Source: Gammaproteobacteria bacterium (GTDB taxonomy: Bacteria; Pseudomonadota; Gammaproteobacteria; JAGOUN01). From it: DNA of 32,165 nucleotides. How positions within the stretch are numbered: position 1 is the stretch's first letter; each line of letters starts with the position of its first letter. This document shows positions 17,723 through 27,042 of the stretch, piece after piece. Location of the stretch: NCBI GenBank assembly GCA_021208965.1, contig JAJOJD010000075.1:1-32165 (forward strand), given 5' to 3'. Position numbers and translations under genes: made by a program. The notes below the pieces were generated by a model, which saw only the letters and a program-made list of their open reading frames with translations, was not told the origin of the DNA and did not search any database.

Positions 17723-18358
17723 ATGGCTGTAGTTTCGACTAAGCGTCCTGTGATGACCTTATACACAGGCGTAAACGACCTTTACGGTCATCAAGTTAAG
17801 ATTGTTCTAGCGGAGAAGGGAGTTTCTGCTGAACATGTTTTCGTTTCTTCTGATGACGCTCCTGAAGTGTTAGCGGAGTTAAATCCTTACGGGACTTTTC
17901 CTACTTTAGTGGATCGTGATCTTGTCCTTTTTAATGCCTCTATTATTTTGGAGTACTTAGATGAGCGCTTTCCTCATCCCCCTCTTCTTCCTATTTACCC
18001 TGTTGCCCGTGCTCGAGCCCGGTTGATGATGTATCGTATTGAGCGAGAGTGGTATCGGCCGGCGAATATTCTTTTATCGGGCGCTTCCTCTTCTGAGGAC
18101 CTTGCACAGGCGAGGGAAGATTTGCTTCAGAGTTTATTGGGAGTGGCAAAGACTTTTGACGAATCTCCGTATTTTTTAAATGATGAATTTTCTCTCATTG
18201 ATTGTGTTGTGGCGCCACTTTTGTTTCGATTGGGTAGGATGAAAATTTCTTTTCCTGCTGGAAAAGCAAAGTCGATTGAAGCCTATATGGATAGGATTTT
18301 TAACCGAGACTCGTTCGTGTCAAGTTTAACAGACAAGGATTATGAATTTAGAGACTAG
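17723..18358 (+). CDS. sspA: stringent starvation protein A
   Basis: A GST-fold protein of 211 residues that binds RNA polymerase and modulates transcription in stationary phase or starvation. The thioredoxin-like half has MTLYTGVNDLYGHQVKIVLAEKG and NPYGTFPTLVDRDLVLFNASIILEYLDERFPHP, matching E. coli SspA; the C-terminal helical half has SLIDCVVAPLLFRL. The catalytic residue of true GSTs is absent, as usual for SspA. It follows rpsI by 48 bases and precedes sspB, the usual order. In pathogens SspA-type proteins affect virulence genes. Confidence 0.93.
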   Translation: MAVVSTKRPVMTLYTGVNDLYGHQVKIVLAEKGVSAEHVFVSSDDAPEVLAELNPYGTFPTLVDRDLVLFNASIILEYLDERFPHPPLLPIYPVARARARLMMYRIEREWYRPANILLSGASSSEDLAQAREDLLQSLLGVAKTFDESPYFLNDEFSLIDCVVAPLLFRLGRMKISFPAGKAKSIEAYMDRIFNRDSFVSSLTDKDYEFRD

Positions 18359-18395
18359 TTATTTCTGGTTTGTCTTGTTTCAATAGGAGGTCTTT

Positions 18396-18821
18396 ATGTT
18401 GCCGGTTAAAGCCTACGTTCTGGAGGCTTACTATAAGTGGATAACGGATAGCGGCTATAGCGCGTATCTTGTCGTTGATGCAACTATAGATCATGTTGAT
18501 GTCCCGCAGGATTATATTGAAGACGGTCATATTGTGCTTAATATTTCTCCTCAATCTATCCGTGATCTTGTTTTTGATCCTTCTTTCGTTGCTTTTCGTG
18601 CCCAATTTTCTGGAATGACCTATAGCATTTATATTCCTATTTTAGCGGTGTTGTCTATTTACGCTAAAGAAAATCCTGATGCAGGGAAAAGTTTTGATTT
18701 TTTTGATGAAGATGATGATCATCCTTTGATGCAGCCTATGCCCCGTCCTGAGGCTGATGGAGGTGCGGATGATTCTGTTGGAGGAGCTTCCCACCGTCCT
18801 TTTTTACGAATATTAAAGTAG
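18396..18821 (+). CDS. sspB: ClpXP protease specificity-enhancing factor
   Basis: A 141-residue adaptor that delivers ssrA-tagged peptides to ClpXP. The N-terminal substrate-binding domain shows RAYVLEAYYKWI-like sequence (KAYVLEAYYKWITDSGYSAY) and HIVLNISPQSIRDL. A flexible acidic/Gly linker follows, and the C-terminus RPFLRILK is the ClpX-binding (XB) motif, equivalent to RPALRVVK in E. coli. AGGAGG-like sequence precedes the ATG. Confidence 0.95.
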   Translation: MLPVKAYVLEAYYKWITDSGYSAYLVVDATIDHVDVPQDYIEDGHIVLNISPQSIRDLVFDPSFVAFRAQFSGMTYSIYIPILAVLSIYAKENPDAGKSFDFFDEDDDHPLMQPMPRPEADGGADDSVGGASHRPFLRILK

Positions 18822-18850
18822 TTGCAACCTGCGGTATCCTTGTGTAGAAT
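18822..18850 (+). promoter_or_regulatory. promoter of the initiator tRNA / nusA operon
   Basis: TTGCAA, 17-base spacer, TAGAAT, starting directly after the sspB stop and 14 bases before the tRNA. Confidence 0.7.
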
Positions 18851-18864
18851 GATCGCTCTAAAGT

Positions 18865-18941
<77 letters not shown>

Positions 18942-18960
18942 ATTTGTAGTGCTGTTTAAA

Positions 18961-18981
18961 GACCCCGTTTTGGGGTTTTTT
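18961..18981 (+). terminator. intrinsic terminator after tRNA-fMet
   Basis: A CCCC-GTTTT-GGGG hairpin followed by T6, 20 bases downstream of the tRNA. It likely attenuates read-through into rimP-nusA; NusA-dependent feedback on this operon is known in E. coli. Confidence 0.75.
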
Positions 18982-19012
18982 GCTTTATAGAGTTTAAAAA
19001 ACTAGGGTTTTC

Positions 19013-19462
19013 ATGATGAATATAGACATCTTGGTCAAGCTCATCGCTCCTGTTGTGACAGGGTTGGGCTATGATTTTTGGGGATGTGAATCTTTGGGTT
19101 CAGCGCATTCACAAAAGCTGCGTGTCTATATTGATTCTGAAAAAGGTATTGATGTTGAAGACTGTTCGACAGTTAGTCGCCAGATTAGCGCAGTTTTAGA
19201 TGTTGAAGATCCGATTGTCGGCGAGTATGTCTTAGAAGTTTCATCGCCAGGTATGGATAGACCTTTGTTTTATATTGAGCAATTTCACCGATATTTAGGA
19301 CAGAAAATTAAACTGCGTTTGAAAGTGCCTAAGAACAGAAGACGTAACTTTACTGGTTTGTTGGCAAAAACGGACGAAAACAGCGTATATTTGCAAATTG
19401 ATAATCAAGAAGTTGTATTGGAGTACGATAATATTCATCGTGCAAACGTAGACCCATGGTGA
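19013..19462 (+). CDS. rimP: ribosome maturation factor RimP
   Basis: A 149-residue 30S assembly factor. The sequence VVTGLGYDFWGCESLG then LRVYIDSEKGIDVEDCSTVSRQISAVLDVEDPI and YVLEVSSPGMDRPL is diagnostic of RimP. The start is ATGATG; the first or second Met is equally possible. It is the first protein gene of the rimP-nusA-infB-rbfA operon, with 10 bases to nusA. Confidence 0.95.
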   Translation: MMNIDILVKLIAPVVTGLGYDFWGCESLGSAHSQKLRVYIDSEKGIDVEDCSTVSRQISAVLDVEDPIVGEYVLEVSSPGMDRPLFYIEQFHRYLGQKIKLRLKVPKNRRRNFTGLLAKTDENSVYLQIDNQEVVLEYDNIHRANVDPW

Positions 19463-19472
19463 GGATAGTGTT

Positions 19473-20963
19473 ATGGCAGTCAATAAAGAAATTCTATTAG
19501 TTGCAGAAACGGTCTCGAATGAAAAAGGCGTTCCACAGAAGGTTATTTTCGAAGCCATAGAAGAGGCTTTAGAGGTTGCGACCAAAAAGAAGGTAGTTGA
19601 AGACATTCGGGTTAACGTTGTGATTGATCCTAAGACAGGCGACTATAAAACGTTTCGTCAATGGGAAGTGCTTGCGAGTGAGAGTGATATTGAAGATCCT
19701 GATACACAAATGACCTTGGCGCAAGTCGCCGAAGACTATCCCGACGCAACCGTGGGTGATATTGTCGAAGAAATGATTGAATCAGTGGAGTTCGGTCGAA
19801 TTTCGGCGCAAATAGCCAAGCATATTATTATTCAAAAAGTACGAGAAGCAGAGCGTATGCAAGTTGCCAATCAATATCGTGAACGGATTGGCCACATTAT
19901 TAATGGGACAGTAAAAAAATTGACGCGTGATTATGTTATTCTTGACCTTGGGGCTAATGCCGAGGGTTTTATTCTGCGTGGTCATATGTTGCCGCGTGAA
20001 ATGGTACGTGTTGGTGATCGATTGCGAGCCTATCTATATGAAGTCTCTGACGATCTTAAAGGTCCACAAATTCTTTTGAGTCGTACGCACAAGGGCATGT
20101 TGATAGAATTGTTTCGTGTAGAAGTGCCTGAAATAGGCGAAGATGTGATTGAGATTAAGGCTGCTGCGCGTGACCCGGGTTTACGTGCAAAGATTGCAGT
20201 GAAGACTAATGATGGTCGTATTGATCCTCGAGGCGCTTGTATTGGCATGCGTGGTGCTCGTGTTCAGGCTGTCTCAGGTGAGTTGGGAGGCGAACGTGTC
20301 GATGTTGTGTTATGGGATGACAATCCTGTTCAATTTGTGATTAATGCAATGGAGCCGGCTGAGGTTTTGTCGATTGTTGTGAATGAAGATTCGCATTCCA
20401 TGGACTTGGCAGTTAAAGAGGCTCAATTATCTCAAGCGATTGGCAAGGGTGGGCAGAATGTTCATTTGGCGACCCAATTAACCGGTTGGTCTTTGAATAT
20501 TATGACTGAGGGGCAAGCACTTGAAAAACATGACGCAGAAGATGAAAAATTAATTAATAATTTTATTACTCAACTAGGGATAGAACATCCAGTTGCCAAA
20601 GTTTTAGTGGAAGAGGGGTTTACTACGATAGAAGAGCTTGCTTACGTCGATATACAAGAATTGTTGGAAATTCAAGATATTGAGCAATCCATGCTACATG
20701 TTATTCGCGACAAGGCAAAAGATATGATGCTAATGCAGGCGATTGCGAAAGAAGAGGCTATAGGAGAGGTTGAACCTGCTGAGGACTTATTGGAGATGGA
20801 AAATATGAGTCGTGATATAGCATTTCGGCTTGCTGCTCACGGAATTGTAACACGAGAAGATTTGGCTGAGCAGGCTATTGATGATCTCATGGAAATTGAT
20901 GGTATGAATGAAGCGATGGCGAGTGAGTTGATTATGACGGCACGAAAAATTTGGTTTGAATAG
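19473..20963 (+). CDS. nusA: transcription termination/antitermination factor NusA
   Basis: A 496-residue RNA-polymerase-binding factor for pausing, termination and antitermination. Domains in order are the NusA N-terminal domain (about 1-125), S1 domain (about 135-200: INGTVKKLTRDYVILDLGANAEGFI), KH1 (RDPGLRAKIAV, GACIGMRGARVQAV), KH2 (SQAIGKGGQNVHLA), and two C-terminal acidic repeats (from about 365) as in gammaproteobacterial NusA. GAGG precedes the ATG. It is co-transcribed with rimP and infB. Confidence 0.97.
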   Translation: MAVNKEILLVAETVSNEKGVPQKVIFEAIEEALEVATKKKVVEDIRVNVVIDPKTGDYKTFRQWEVLASESDIEDPDTQMTLAQVAEDYPDATVGDIVEEMIESVEFGRISAQIAKHIIIQKVREAERMQVANQYRERIGHIINGTVKKLTRDYVILDLGANAEGFILRGHMLPREMVRVGDRLRAYLYEVSDDLKGPQILLSRTHKGMLIELFRVEVPEIGEDVIEIKAAARDPGLRAKIAVKTNDGRIDPRGACIGMRGARVQAVSGELGGERVDVVLWDDNPVQFVINAMEPAEVLSIVVNEDSHSMDLAVKEAQLSQAIGKGGQNVHLATQLTGWSLNIMTEGQALEKHDAEDEKLINNFITQLGIEHPVAKVLVEEGFTTIEELAYVDIQELLEIQDIEQSMLHVIRDKAKDMMLMQAIAKEEAIGEVEPAEDLLEMENMSRDIAFRLAAHGIVTREDLAEQAIDDLMEIDGMNEAMASELIMTARKIWFE

Positions 20964-20972
20964 GGTTCTAGT

Positions 20973-23540
20973 ATGTCTACCATAACAGTTAAAGATTTTG
21001 CAAAACAAGTCGGTGTTCCGATTGATCGAATGTTGTCACAACTTTCTGCGGCAGGTTTATCTCAAGTGACGGCCGATCAGGTCATTTCAGATATTGAGAA
21101 ACGACAATTGCTACAGCATTTGCAAAGTCGCCATGGCCAATCGGCTTCAACGAGCTTGATTGTTGAGCGTAAGCAAACAGAAGAAATTTCTGGCGTTAAG
21201 GTGGTCGTTAGAAAAACGCGTAAGGTTCGAACCTATTCAACAGTTGAATTGCCTGTTCAAGAAAAGCCCGATTGTATCGAGTCGGAAGTGCCAGCAGAGG
21301 AAGATTTAACGCTTGAGTCTAATGTATCTGTTTCTTTTTCAGAAGATGAAGATGATGACGATAAACGTAAAGCGGAAGGTCGTGCTAAGCGACTTGCGGA
21401 GGATGAGGCCCATAAAAAAGCACTGGCTGAAAAAATGCGTCAAGATTCTTTGCAGCGTGATAAAACAGTGTCCACTCCATCTGCTGTAGATCCTTCGAAT
21501 AAAAAGCGTAAGAAAATAATAGAAGAGGATACGATTGCAGATGATCGTCCAGCAAAAAAACGTGAGGTAAAAAAGGGCGAGCCAGCCAAAATAACAAAAC
21601 ATTTACATTTACAAGCGGACAAAATTAGTTTGCATGTCGATGATGATGACGATGATGATATTTCTGCTTCTCCTGCTTTGCCCCATGTTGATCGCCGTCG
21701 AAAAAAGATAAAACAAGATGGATTATCTGTTGCTGGTGTTACCGGCCAGAATATCCATGGTTTTAATAAGCCAACATCGAAATTAGTCTGTCGTGATATT
21801 AATCTACCCGAAATGTTAAGTGTCTCAGAATTGGCGCAGCGTATGTCTATTAAGGTATCTGATGTCATCAAAAAATTGATGACTATGGGTATGGTCGCTA
21901 CTATTAATCAATTACTCGATCAAGATACGGCTTCTTTGCTTGTGAGTGAATTTGGACACAACCCATGTTTAACAAAAGATAATGCGCTTGAAGAAGCGTT
22001 GTTACAAAGTGTCAAAAGAGGCGCAACAGAAGCCATTATCCGGGCACCTGTTGTTACGATTATGGGGCATGTTGATCATGGTAAAACTTCTTTGCTCGAT
22101 TATATTCGTCGAACAAAGGTAACAGCAGGAGAGGCGGGCGGCATTACCCAGCATATTGGGGCTTATCATGTTGAAACGCCCAAAGGAATGATTACATTTT
22201 TAGATACTCCTGGTCATGCTGCGTTCACGGCCATGCGTGCTCGAGGTGTTAAAGCAACGGATATCGTTGTTTTGGTTGTTGCGGCAGATGATGGTGTGAT
22301 GCCACAAACAGTAGAAGCCATTCAACATGCCAAGGCAGCGGGTGTTCCTATTGTTGTTGCTGTGACTAAAGTGGATAAACCAGAGGCAGATCCTGAAAAA
22401 ATTCGTACCGCATTAAGTCAGCATGAAGTTCAGCCTGAGGAGTGGGGTGGCGATGTCATGTTTGTGGATGTTTCTGCTAAAACGGGCGCAGGGGTTGATG
22501 CCCTATTAGATTCTATTTTAGTGCAATCAGAAGTACTTGAATTAAAAGCGGAACGTGCGTGTCCTGCATCGGGTCTTGTTGTTGAATCTAAATTGGATAA
22601 GGGTCGCGGTGTTGTCGCCACAGTCTTGGTGCAAAATGGAACCTTGCGTCAAGGCGATATTATTTTAGCGGGTCAACAATATGGTCGCATTCGTGCTATG
22701 ATCGATGAAGTTGGGCGTAAAATCGAGGAAGCTGGCCCGTCGATTCCCGTTGAAGTTTTGGGTCTTTCGGGTGCTCCCAAAGCAGGTGATGAGTTTATTA
22801 TTGTGTTGGATGAGCGTAAAGCGCGTGAAGTTGCTCAATTCAGGCAAGGTCAATACCGCACTCTTCAGTTGAGTCGTCAACAGAAAGCAAACTTAGATAA
22901 TTTGTTTACTCATTTTTCCTCTGGTGTAGCGCGATCTTTGAATATTGTTCTAAAAACCGACGTTCAAGGATCGCTAGAAGCATTGAGCGATTCTCTCATT
23001 AAATTATCAACAGAGGAAGTCAAGGTTAAGCTTGTTTATGGCGCTGTTGGTGGTATTACGGAGTCCGATGTCAATCTTGCGCTCGCTTCTGAGGCGATTG
23101 TGATTGGTTTTAATGTTCGAGCAGATAATAGTGCTCGTGAATTAATTGAGCGTGAGAAAGTTGACCTTCACTATTACAGTGTTATTTATGGCGCAATCGA
23201 TGCCGTGAAAGCGGCTATTACAGGTTTAACAGAGCCTAAATACGAAGATAAAATTATTGGTCTTGCAGAAGTGCGTGACGTATTCCGTTCTTCTAAGTTG
23301 GGAGCTATCGCTGGTTGCATGGTGACGGAGGGTGTCGTCAAACGAAATAATCCTATTCGTGTTTTGCGCAATCATGTGGTTGTTTTTGAAGGTGCGTTAG
23401 AGTCTTTACGGCGCTTCAAGGATGATGTCAGCGAAGTACGTTTTGGTACGGAGTGTGGTATCGGTGTCAAAAATTATAACGATATTAAACCGAAAGATCA
23501 GATTGAAGTTTATGAGCGTGTCTTAATAACAGCGAAGTAA
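20973..23540 (+). CDS. infB: translation initiation factor IF-2
   Basis: An 855-residue GTPase that recruits fMet-tRNA to the 30S subunit. An IF2N domain opens the protein ([19 protein letters not shown]). A long linker contains acidic Asp runs (EDEDDDD and DDDDDDD) alternating with Lys/Arg clusters. A second IF2N-like part is at [18 protein letters not shown]. The G domain has G1 GHVDHGKTS (from residue 365), G3 DTPGHAAF, and G4 TKVDKP. The remaining beta-barrel and C-terminal fMet-binding domains are complete. The stop overlaps the rbfA start (TAATG). Confidence 0.97.
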   Translation: MSTITVKDFAKQVGVPIDRMLSQLSAAGLSQVTADQVISDIEKRQLLQHLQSRHGQSASTSLIVERKQTEEISGVKVVVRKTRKVRTYSTVELPVQEKPDCIESEVPAEEDLTLESNVSVSFSEDEDDDDKRKAEGRAKRLAEDEAHKKALAEKMRQDSLQRDKTVSTPSAVDPSNKKRKKIIEEDTIADDRPAKKREVKKGEPAKITKHLHLQADKISLHVDDDDDDDISASPALPHVDRRRKKIKQDGLSVAGVTGQNIHGFNKPTSKLVCRDINLPEMLSVSELAQRMSIKVSDVIKKLMTMGMVATINQLLDQDTASLLVSEFGHNPCLTKDNALEEALLQSVKRGATEAIIRAPVVTIMGHVDHGKTSLLDYIRRTKVTAGEAGGITQHIGAYHVETPKGMITFLDTPGHAAFTAMRARGVKATDIVVLVVAADDGVMPQTVEAIQHAKAAGVPIVVAVTKVDKPEADPEKIRTALSQHEVQPEEWGGDVMFVDVSAKTGAGVDALLDSILVQSEVLELKAERACPASGLVVESKLDKGRGVVATVLVQNGTLRQGDIILAGQQYGRIRAMIDEVGRKIEEAGPSIPVEVLGLSGAPKAGDEFIIVLDERKAREVAQFRQGQYRTLQLSRQQKANLDNLFTHFSSGVARSLNIVLKTDVQGSLEALSDSLIKLSTEEVKVKLVYGAVGGITESDVNLALASEAIVIGFNVRADNSARELIEREKVDLHYYSVIYGAIDAVKAAITGLTEPKYEDKIIGLAEVRDVFRSSKLGAIAGCMVTEGVVKRNNPIRVLRNHVVVFEGALESLRRFKDDVSEVRFGTECGIGVKNYNDIKPKDQIEVYERVLITAK

Positions 23541-23953
23541 TGATGCCAACCAAAGAATTTAAACGTGCTGATCGTGTCGCTGAGGTGTTTCAGGTAGAGT
23601 TAGCATTGTTATTGCAACGCGATGTTGCTGATCCACGATTAAAAAACATTCATATTTCTGTTGTCAAAGTGACCAATGATCTCGGTCTTGCAAAAATTTA
23701 TTTTACACTGCTTGACCCTCGTGAAGACAATATTCGCCTTGCATTGAAAGGTTTAAAAAGTGCAGTTGGATTTTTTCGTTCTCATTTAGCCAAAGTCATA
23801 AACGCGAGAAAAGTTCCTTGTTTGGTGTTTTATTACGATGATCATGCTGATCGCGCGACTCGAATGATGCAATTAATTGAAAAGACTCGACGAGATGATA
23901 AAGTGTTTTATACCGAAGAGATCGCTACCATCCATGACAGCGACTCTGTATAA
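23540..23953 (+). CDS. rbfA: ribosome-binding factor A
   Basis: A 137-residue KH-fold cold-shock factor for 16S rRNA 5' maturation. It shows RADRVAEVFQVELALLLQRDVADPRLKNIHISVVKVTNDL and LAKVINARKVPCLVFYYDD. Its ATG overlaps the infB stop; the second ATG (23543) is also possible. It is the last gene of the operon. truB and rpsO, which often follow, are absent here; a convergent outer-membrane gene begins six bases on. Confidence 0.94.
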   Translation: MMPTKEFKRADRVAEVFQVELALLLQRDVADPRLKNIHISVVKVTNDLGLAKIYFTLLDPREDNIRLALKGLKSAVGFFRSHLAKVINARKVPCLVFYYDDHADRATRMMQLIEKTRRDDKVFYTEEIATIHDSDSV

Positions 23954-23958
23954 GTTTC

Positions 23959-24555
23959 TTAGAGATAATAATTGATACCTAGCCAGCCGACAGTAATATC
24001 TGGCATATTCGTTAATTGACTTTCCCAGCCCATTAAGTAGGCAAGATCGGCATGAATCGCGAAGTGTTCGTTGATAAAGTAACGTGCGCCTATGGCGGCT
24101 TCTGGTACCCACTCTTTTTCTGTTAAATTCATTTGCCAGTAATCTTCTGTTGCTTTGACTTCCTCATACGCAGCACCAGCTTTTAGGTGTGCTTCCCAGT
24201 GTTCAGTAAACTGGTAGGATGAAACGACCAGAATATCATTGGCTTTAAATGTAATATTCATATGATCATGGTTTAGAAAATTATATTCTGAACTTCCGTA
24301 TGAATTATAAGCCGCTTCTGCGCCTATGCCGATTTTTTCAGAGACAGGGGTGATGTAGCCTACGCCCAACCGATATGACGTGTAGTTTGTATCATTGGTC
24401 ACCGCTGGACTGTTAACCTCAGTAAAACTATAATCGGTATTCGCTGAGTTTCCGAGATCGGCTAAAAAATAAAATTGGCTGTTTACGGTTAAAGGGAATA
24501 TAGTCGCAACACCTACGGCGATAAGAATGCATTTAGCGCGTGCTTTTTTAGTCAT
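23959..24555 (-). CDS. outer-membrane beta-barrel protein
   Basis: A 198-residue protein with a Sec signal peptide (positive MTKKARAK, hydrophobic CILIAVGVATIFPLTVNS). Alternating amphipathic strands follow, with aromatic girdles (YRLGVGYITPVSEKIGIGAEAAYNSY, AIGARYFINEHFAIHADLAY), as in small 8-strand OmpA/OmpW/porin-like barrels. The protein ends WLGINYYL; most barrels end in F or W, so the ending is slightly unusual. It is convergent with rbfA and divergent from mrp, with AAGG before the start. Possible roles are adhesion or envelope stability; no specific family can be named. Confidence 0.75.
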   Translation of the reverse strand: MTKKARAKCILIAVGVATIFPLTVNSQFYFLADLGNSANTDYSFTEVNSPAVTNDTNYTSYRLGVGYITPVSEKIGIGAEAAYNSYGSSEYNFLNHDHMNITFKANDILVVSSYQFTEHWEAHLKAGAAYEEVKATEDYWQMNLTEKEWVPEAAIGARYFINEHFAIHADLAYLMGWESQLTNMPDITVGWLGINYYL

Positions 24556-24625
24556 AAAAAGGCCTTCATGTTTAATTAAAGATCAAATATAGTAATTTTT
24601 GGACAAAAATCAACACATTTTCATC

Positions 24626-25447
24626 ATGAATAAAATAAACCTCGATTTAATAAAAAATGTTATTGCGATTTCTTCTGGTAAAGGCGGTGTCGGTAAATCA
24701 ACCTTAGCGGTTAATTTAGCTTTAGCGTTAAAAGGCTTAGGCGGGCGGGTTGGGTTATTAGATGCCGATATTTATGGACCTAGCCAAGCGCTGATGTTGG
24801 GGGCCCGTGATCTTCGGGCAGAAAGTATCGATGGAAAATTCGTACAACCAGTGATGCGATATGGCATTGCGTCTATGTCTATCGCTTATTTAATGCCCGA
24901 AGCGAGTCAACCAGCTATTTGGCGTGGGCCAATGGTGAGCGGGGCTTTGCAACAGCTAGTTCGTGATACCGAGTGGGGTGAACTAGATTACTTAATTATT
25001 GATTTACCCCCGGGTACAGGAGACATTCAACTCACGATGGCCCAAAAAATTTCTGTTACGGCTGCCGTTGTTATTACAACTCCGCAAGATGTCTCATTGA
25101 TTGATGCAAGAAAAGCGATTGAAATGATGAAAAAAGTGAATATTCCTCTGCTTGGTCTCGTTGAGAATATGAGTATGCATATTTGTGACGCATGTGGTCA
25201 TTCATCGGCTATCTTTGGCAAAGAAGGCGCAAATAAAGTGGCACAAGAGTATGATATTCCTGTGTTAGGCCGCATTCCATTGGCGATGAGTATTCGAGAA
25301 CAAGTGGATCAAGGTTGTCCTCCCGTTGTTCATGAGCCTCGTGGCGTCTATGCGGGATATTTTTTTGATATCGCAAAAAAAGTTATTCATTATTTGTCCT
25401 TGAAAGATGATCAAAAATCCCGTATGTTTCCTGATATTGATGTGTGA
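24626..25447 (+). CDS. mrp: iron-sulfur cluster carrier ATPase, Mrp/ApbC family
   Basis: A 273-residue P-loop ATPase that carries and transfers Fe-S clusters. It shows the deviant Walker A SGKGGVGKST (17-26), LLDADIYGPSQ, DYLIIDLPPGTGD (Walker B), and the cluster-binding CDAC motif (ICDACGH). The MIP18/DUF59 N-terminal domain of many Mrp proteins is absent. ATG 24626 is chosen because the family core begins shortly after; an upstream TTG (24599) is possible but neither has a clear Shine-Dalgarno. It precedes dcd by 12 bases. Confidence 0.9.
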   Translation: MNKINLDLIKNVIAISSGKGGVGKSTLAVNLALALKGLGGRVGLLDADIYGPSQALMLGARDLRAESIDGKFVQPVMRYGIASMSIAYLMPEASQPAIWRGPMVSGALQQLVRDTEWGELDYLIIDLPPGTGDIQLTMAQKISVTAAVVITTPQDVSLIDARKAIEMMKKVNIPLLGLVENMSMHICDACGHSSAIFGKEGANKVAQEYDIPVLGRIPLAMSIREQVDQGCPPVVHEPRGVYAGYFFDIAKKVIHYLSLKDDQKSRMFPDIDV

Positions 25448-25459
25448 TGAAGAGACATA

Positions 25460-26026
25460 ATGGCAATTTTATCGGATAAGTGGATTACAAAAATGGCACA
25501 GGGACATCGAATGATTGAGCCGTTTGAAGCAAAGCAAGTGCGGGAATCGAATGGCAATAAAATTGTTTCCTATGGGGTCTCTAGCTATGGTTATGATGTG
25601 CGTTGTGCCCCAGAGTTTAAGGTGTTTACGAATATAAATTCTGCGATTGTTGATCCGAAAAATTTTACGCCTGAAAGTTTTGTTGACGTTCGTTCTGATG
25701 TTTGTATTATTCCCCCAAATTCGTTTGCGTTGGCCCGAACAATAGAATATTTTCGTATTCCGCGTAATGTCCTGGTCGTTTGTTTAGGTAAATCAACTTA
25801 CGCACGCTGTGGGATTATAGTTAATGTGACGCCCTTAGAGCCTGAGTGGGAAGGGCAGGTGACGTTAGAATTTTCAAACACAACCCCTTTGCCAGCAAGA
25901 ATCTATGCGAATGAAGGCGTCGCTCAGATGTTATTTTTACAAGGAGATGAACCGTGTACGGTCTCTTATCAAGATCGTCGCGGAAAATATCAAGGTCAAG
26001 TTGGAGTTACGCTGCCGGAGACATAA
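25460..26026 (+). CDS. dcd: dCTP deaminase
   Basis: Converts dCTP to dUTP for thymidylate synthesis. The 188 residues include [14 protein letters not shown] (the SxGYDxR motif), [12 protein letters not shown] (the GKSTYAR variant of the RSSxAR loop), and [16 protein letters not shown] with the catalytic glutamate. It lies directly after mrp, likely in one transcript, and is convergent with ihfB. Confidence 0.95.
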   Translation: MAILSDKWITKMAQGHRMIEPFEAKQVRESNGNKIVSYGVSSYGYDVRCAPEFKVFTNINSAIVDPKNFTPESFVDVRSDVCIIPPNSFALARTIEYFRIPRNVLVVCLGKSTYARCGIIVNVTPLEPEWEGQVTLEFSNTTPLPARIYANEGVAQMLFLQGDEPCTVSYQDRRGKYQGQVGVTLPET

Positions 26027-26039
26027 ATCTCACCTTGTT

Positions 26040-26360
26040 TCAAGGCTCGATGTTATCAGTATGGATAGGTGCGCCATACATCAGGTTGATTTTTTCACGC
26101 ATTTCTTTTCCGGGTTTGAAATGTACTCGATATTTTGCTTTGGTTTTAACTTTTTCCCCTGTTTTTGGATTCCGAGCTAACGTGCTGTTTCGAAAGCGTA
26201 CAGAAAAAGCCCCGAATCCTCTAATCTCTATCCGTTTTTTTTCGGTGAGAGCTGCAGAGAGTTTTTCGATAATCTGGTTAACGCCAAGCGTAATATTTTT
26301 TTCTGAAAGGCTTGGAACTGCTTTAGCAATCACTTGGATTAATTGAGACTTAATGATCAT
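26040..26360 (-). CDS. ihfB: integration host factor subunit beta
   Basis: A 106-residue DNA-bending protein. KSQLIQVIA at the start, IEIRGFGAFSVRFRNSTLARNPKTGEKV (the DNA-intercalating arm with R-NPKTG), then HFKPGKEMREKIN match IhfB rather than HU or IhfA. The C-terminus has a short extra tail (IHTDNIEP). It is convergent with dcd and divergent from the DUF2066 gene. Confidence 0.9.
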   Translation of the reverse strand: MIIKSQLIQVIAKAVPSLSEKNITLGVNQIIEKLSAALTEKKRIEIRGFGAFSVRFRNSTLARNPKTGEKVKTKAKYRVHFKPGKEMREKINLMYGAPIHTDNIEP

Positions 26361-26442
26361 AATACTTCCCTATCTTTATTTTTTTTAAAAATATATACTG
26401 AACCTTTCCATTTATGCAATCATAATCGTATAGTAAAGTACT

Positions 26443-27042
26443 ATGTGGTATAAATTAACATCGCTAATTCTCGCTATTTTCTTTGTTTTACCCGCTTTTG
26501 GGAATGCTGTTGATATTTATCAAGTTAATTTGCCTGTGAATACTGAATCTCAAGAGGAGCGGGCGAAAGTGTTCTCAGAAGCGGCTCAAGTATTATTTGA
26601 GCGTTTAGATCCACATCGTTACACCGTAGATTTATCCGATTTGCTGCAACACCCTGAACAGTATATTTCAAGCTTTTCGTATCTTTCTGATCCTGAACAG
26701 CCAGAAAAATTGACTATTCGAATAAATTTTGACCCTCATACCTTGCCCTTGTCAGGGGTGCTTGACAAGGCTTCTCAGTCCTATTACGTCATGATTCATA
26801 TTCGAGGTGTAGATTCTGTTAAGTCGTTCAATGAGGTACTGGCTTATTTTTCTGAGGCCAACGGAGTAAAGTCAGCCATGATTGAGGAGGTGAATAATCA
26901 TTCACTCATTCTCAAGGTTGTTGTGGACTATAAACATCTGGACGTATTTCAAAAAGCATTGTTCAGTCAACATCTTTCTGTCATTGGTTCGGAGGATTTG
27001 CAGCTCACGAGTCCTGCCTTGTTTTTTCAGTGGAGCGCTTAA
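26443..27042 (+). CDS. compact DUF2066 family protein, probably exported
   Basis: A 199-residue protein with a signal peptide (MWYKLTSLILAIFFVLPAFGNA). The following IYQVNLPVNTESQEERAKVFSEAAQVL is the typical DUF2066 start. The usual family length is about 330-380; the central domain is missing here, with ISSFSYLSDPEQPEKLTIRINFD passing directly into the C-terminal part (VMIHIRGVDSVKSFNEVLAYF). The gene sits immediately upstream of perM and hda, the common DUF2066 position. Function is unknown. Confidence 0.75.
   Translation: MWYKLTSLILAIFFVLPAFGNAVDIYQVNLPVNTESQEERAKVFSEAAQVLFERLDPHRYTVDLSDLLQHPEQYISSFSYLSDPEQPEKLTIRINFDPHTLPLSGVLDKASQSYYVMIHIRGVDSVKSFNEVLAYFSEANGVKSAMIEEVNNHSLILKVVVDYKHLDVFQKALFSQHLSVIGSEDLQLTSPALFFQWSA

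Noticed and set aside
21339..21871. Long minus-strand frames inside infB
   Set aside because: They are shadows of the Asp/Lys-rich IF-2 linker, where GAT/GAC and AAA codons give open reverse frames.
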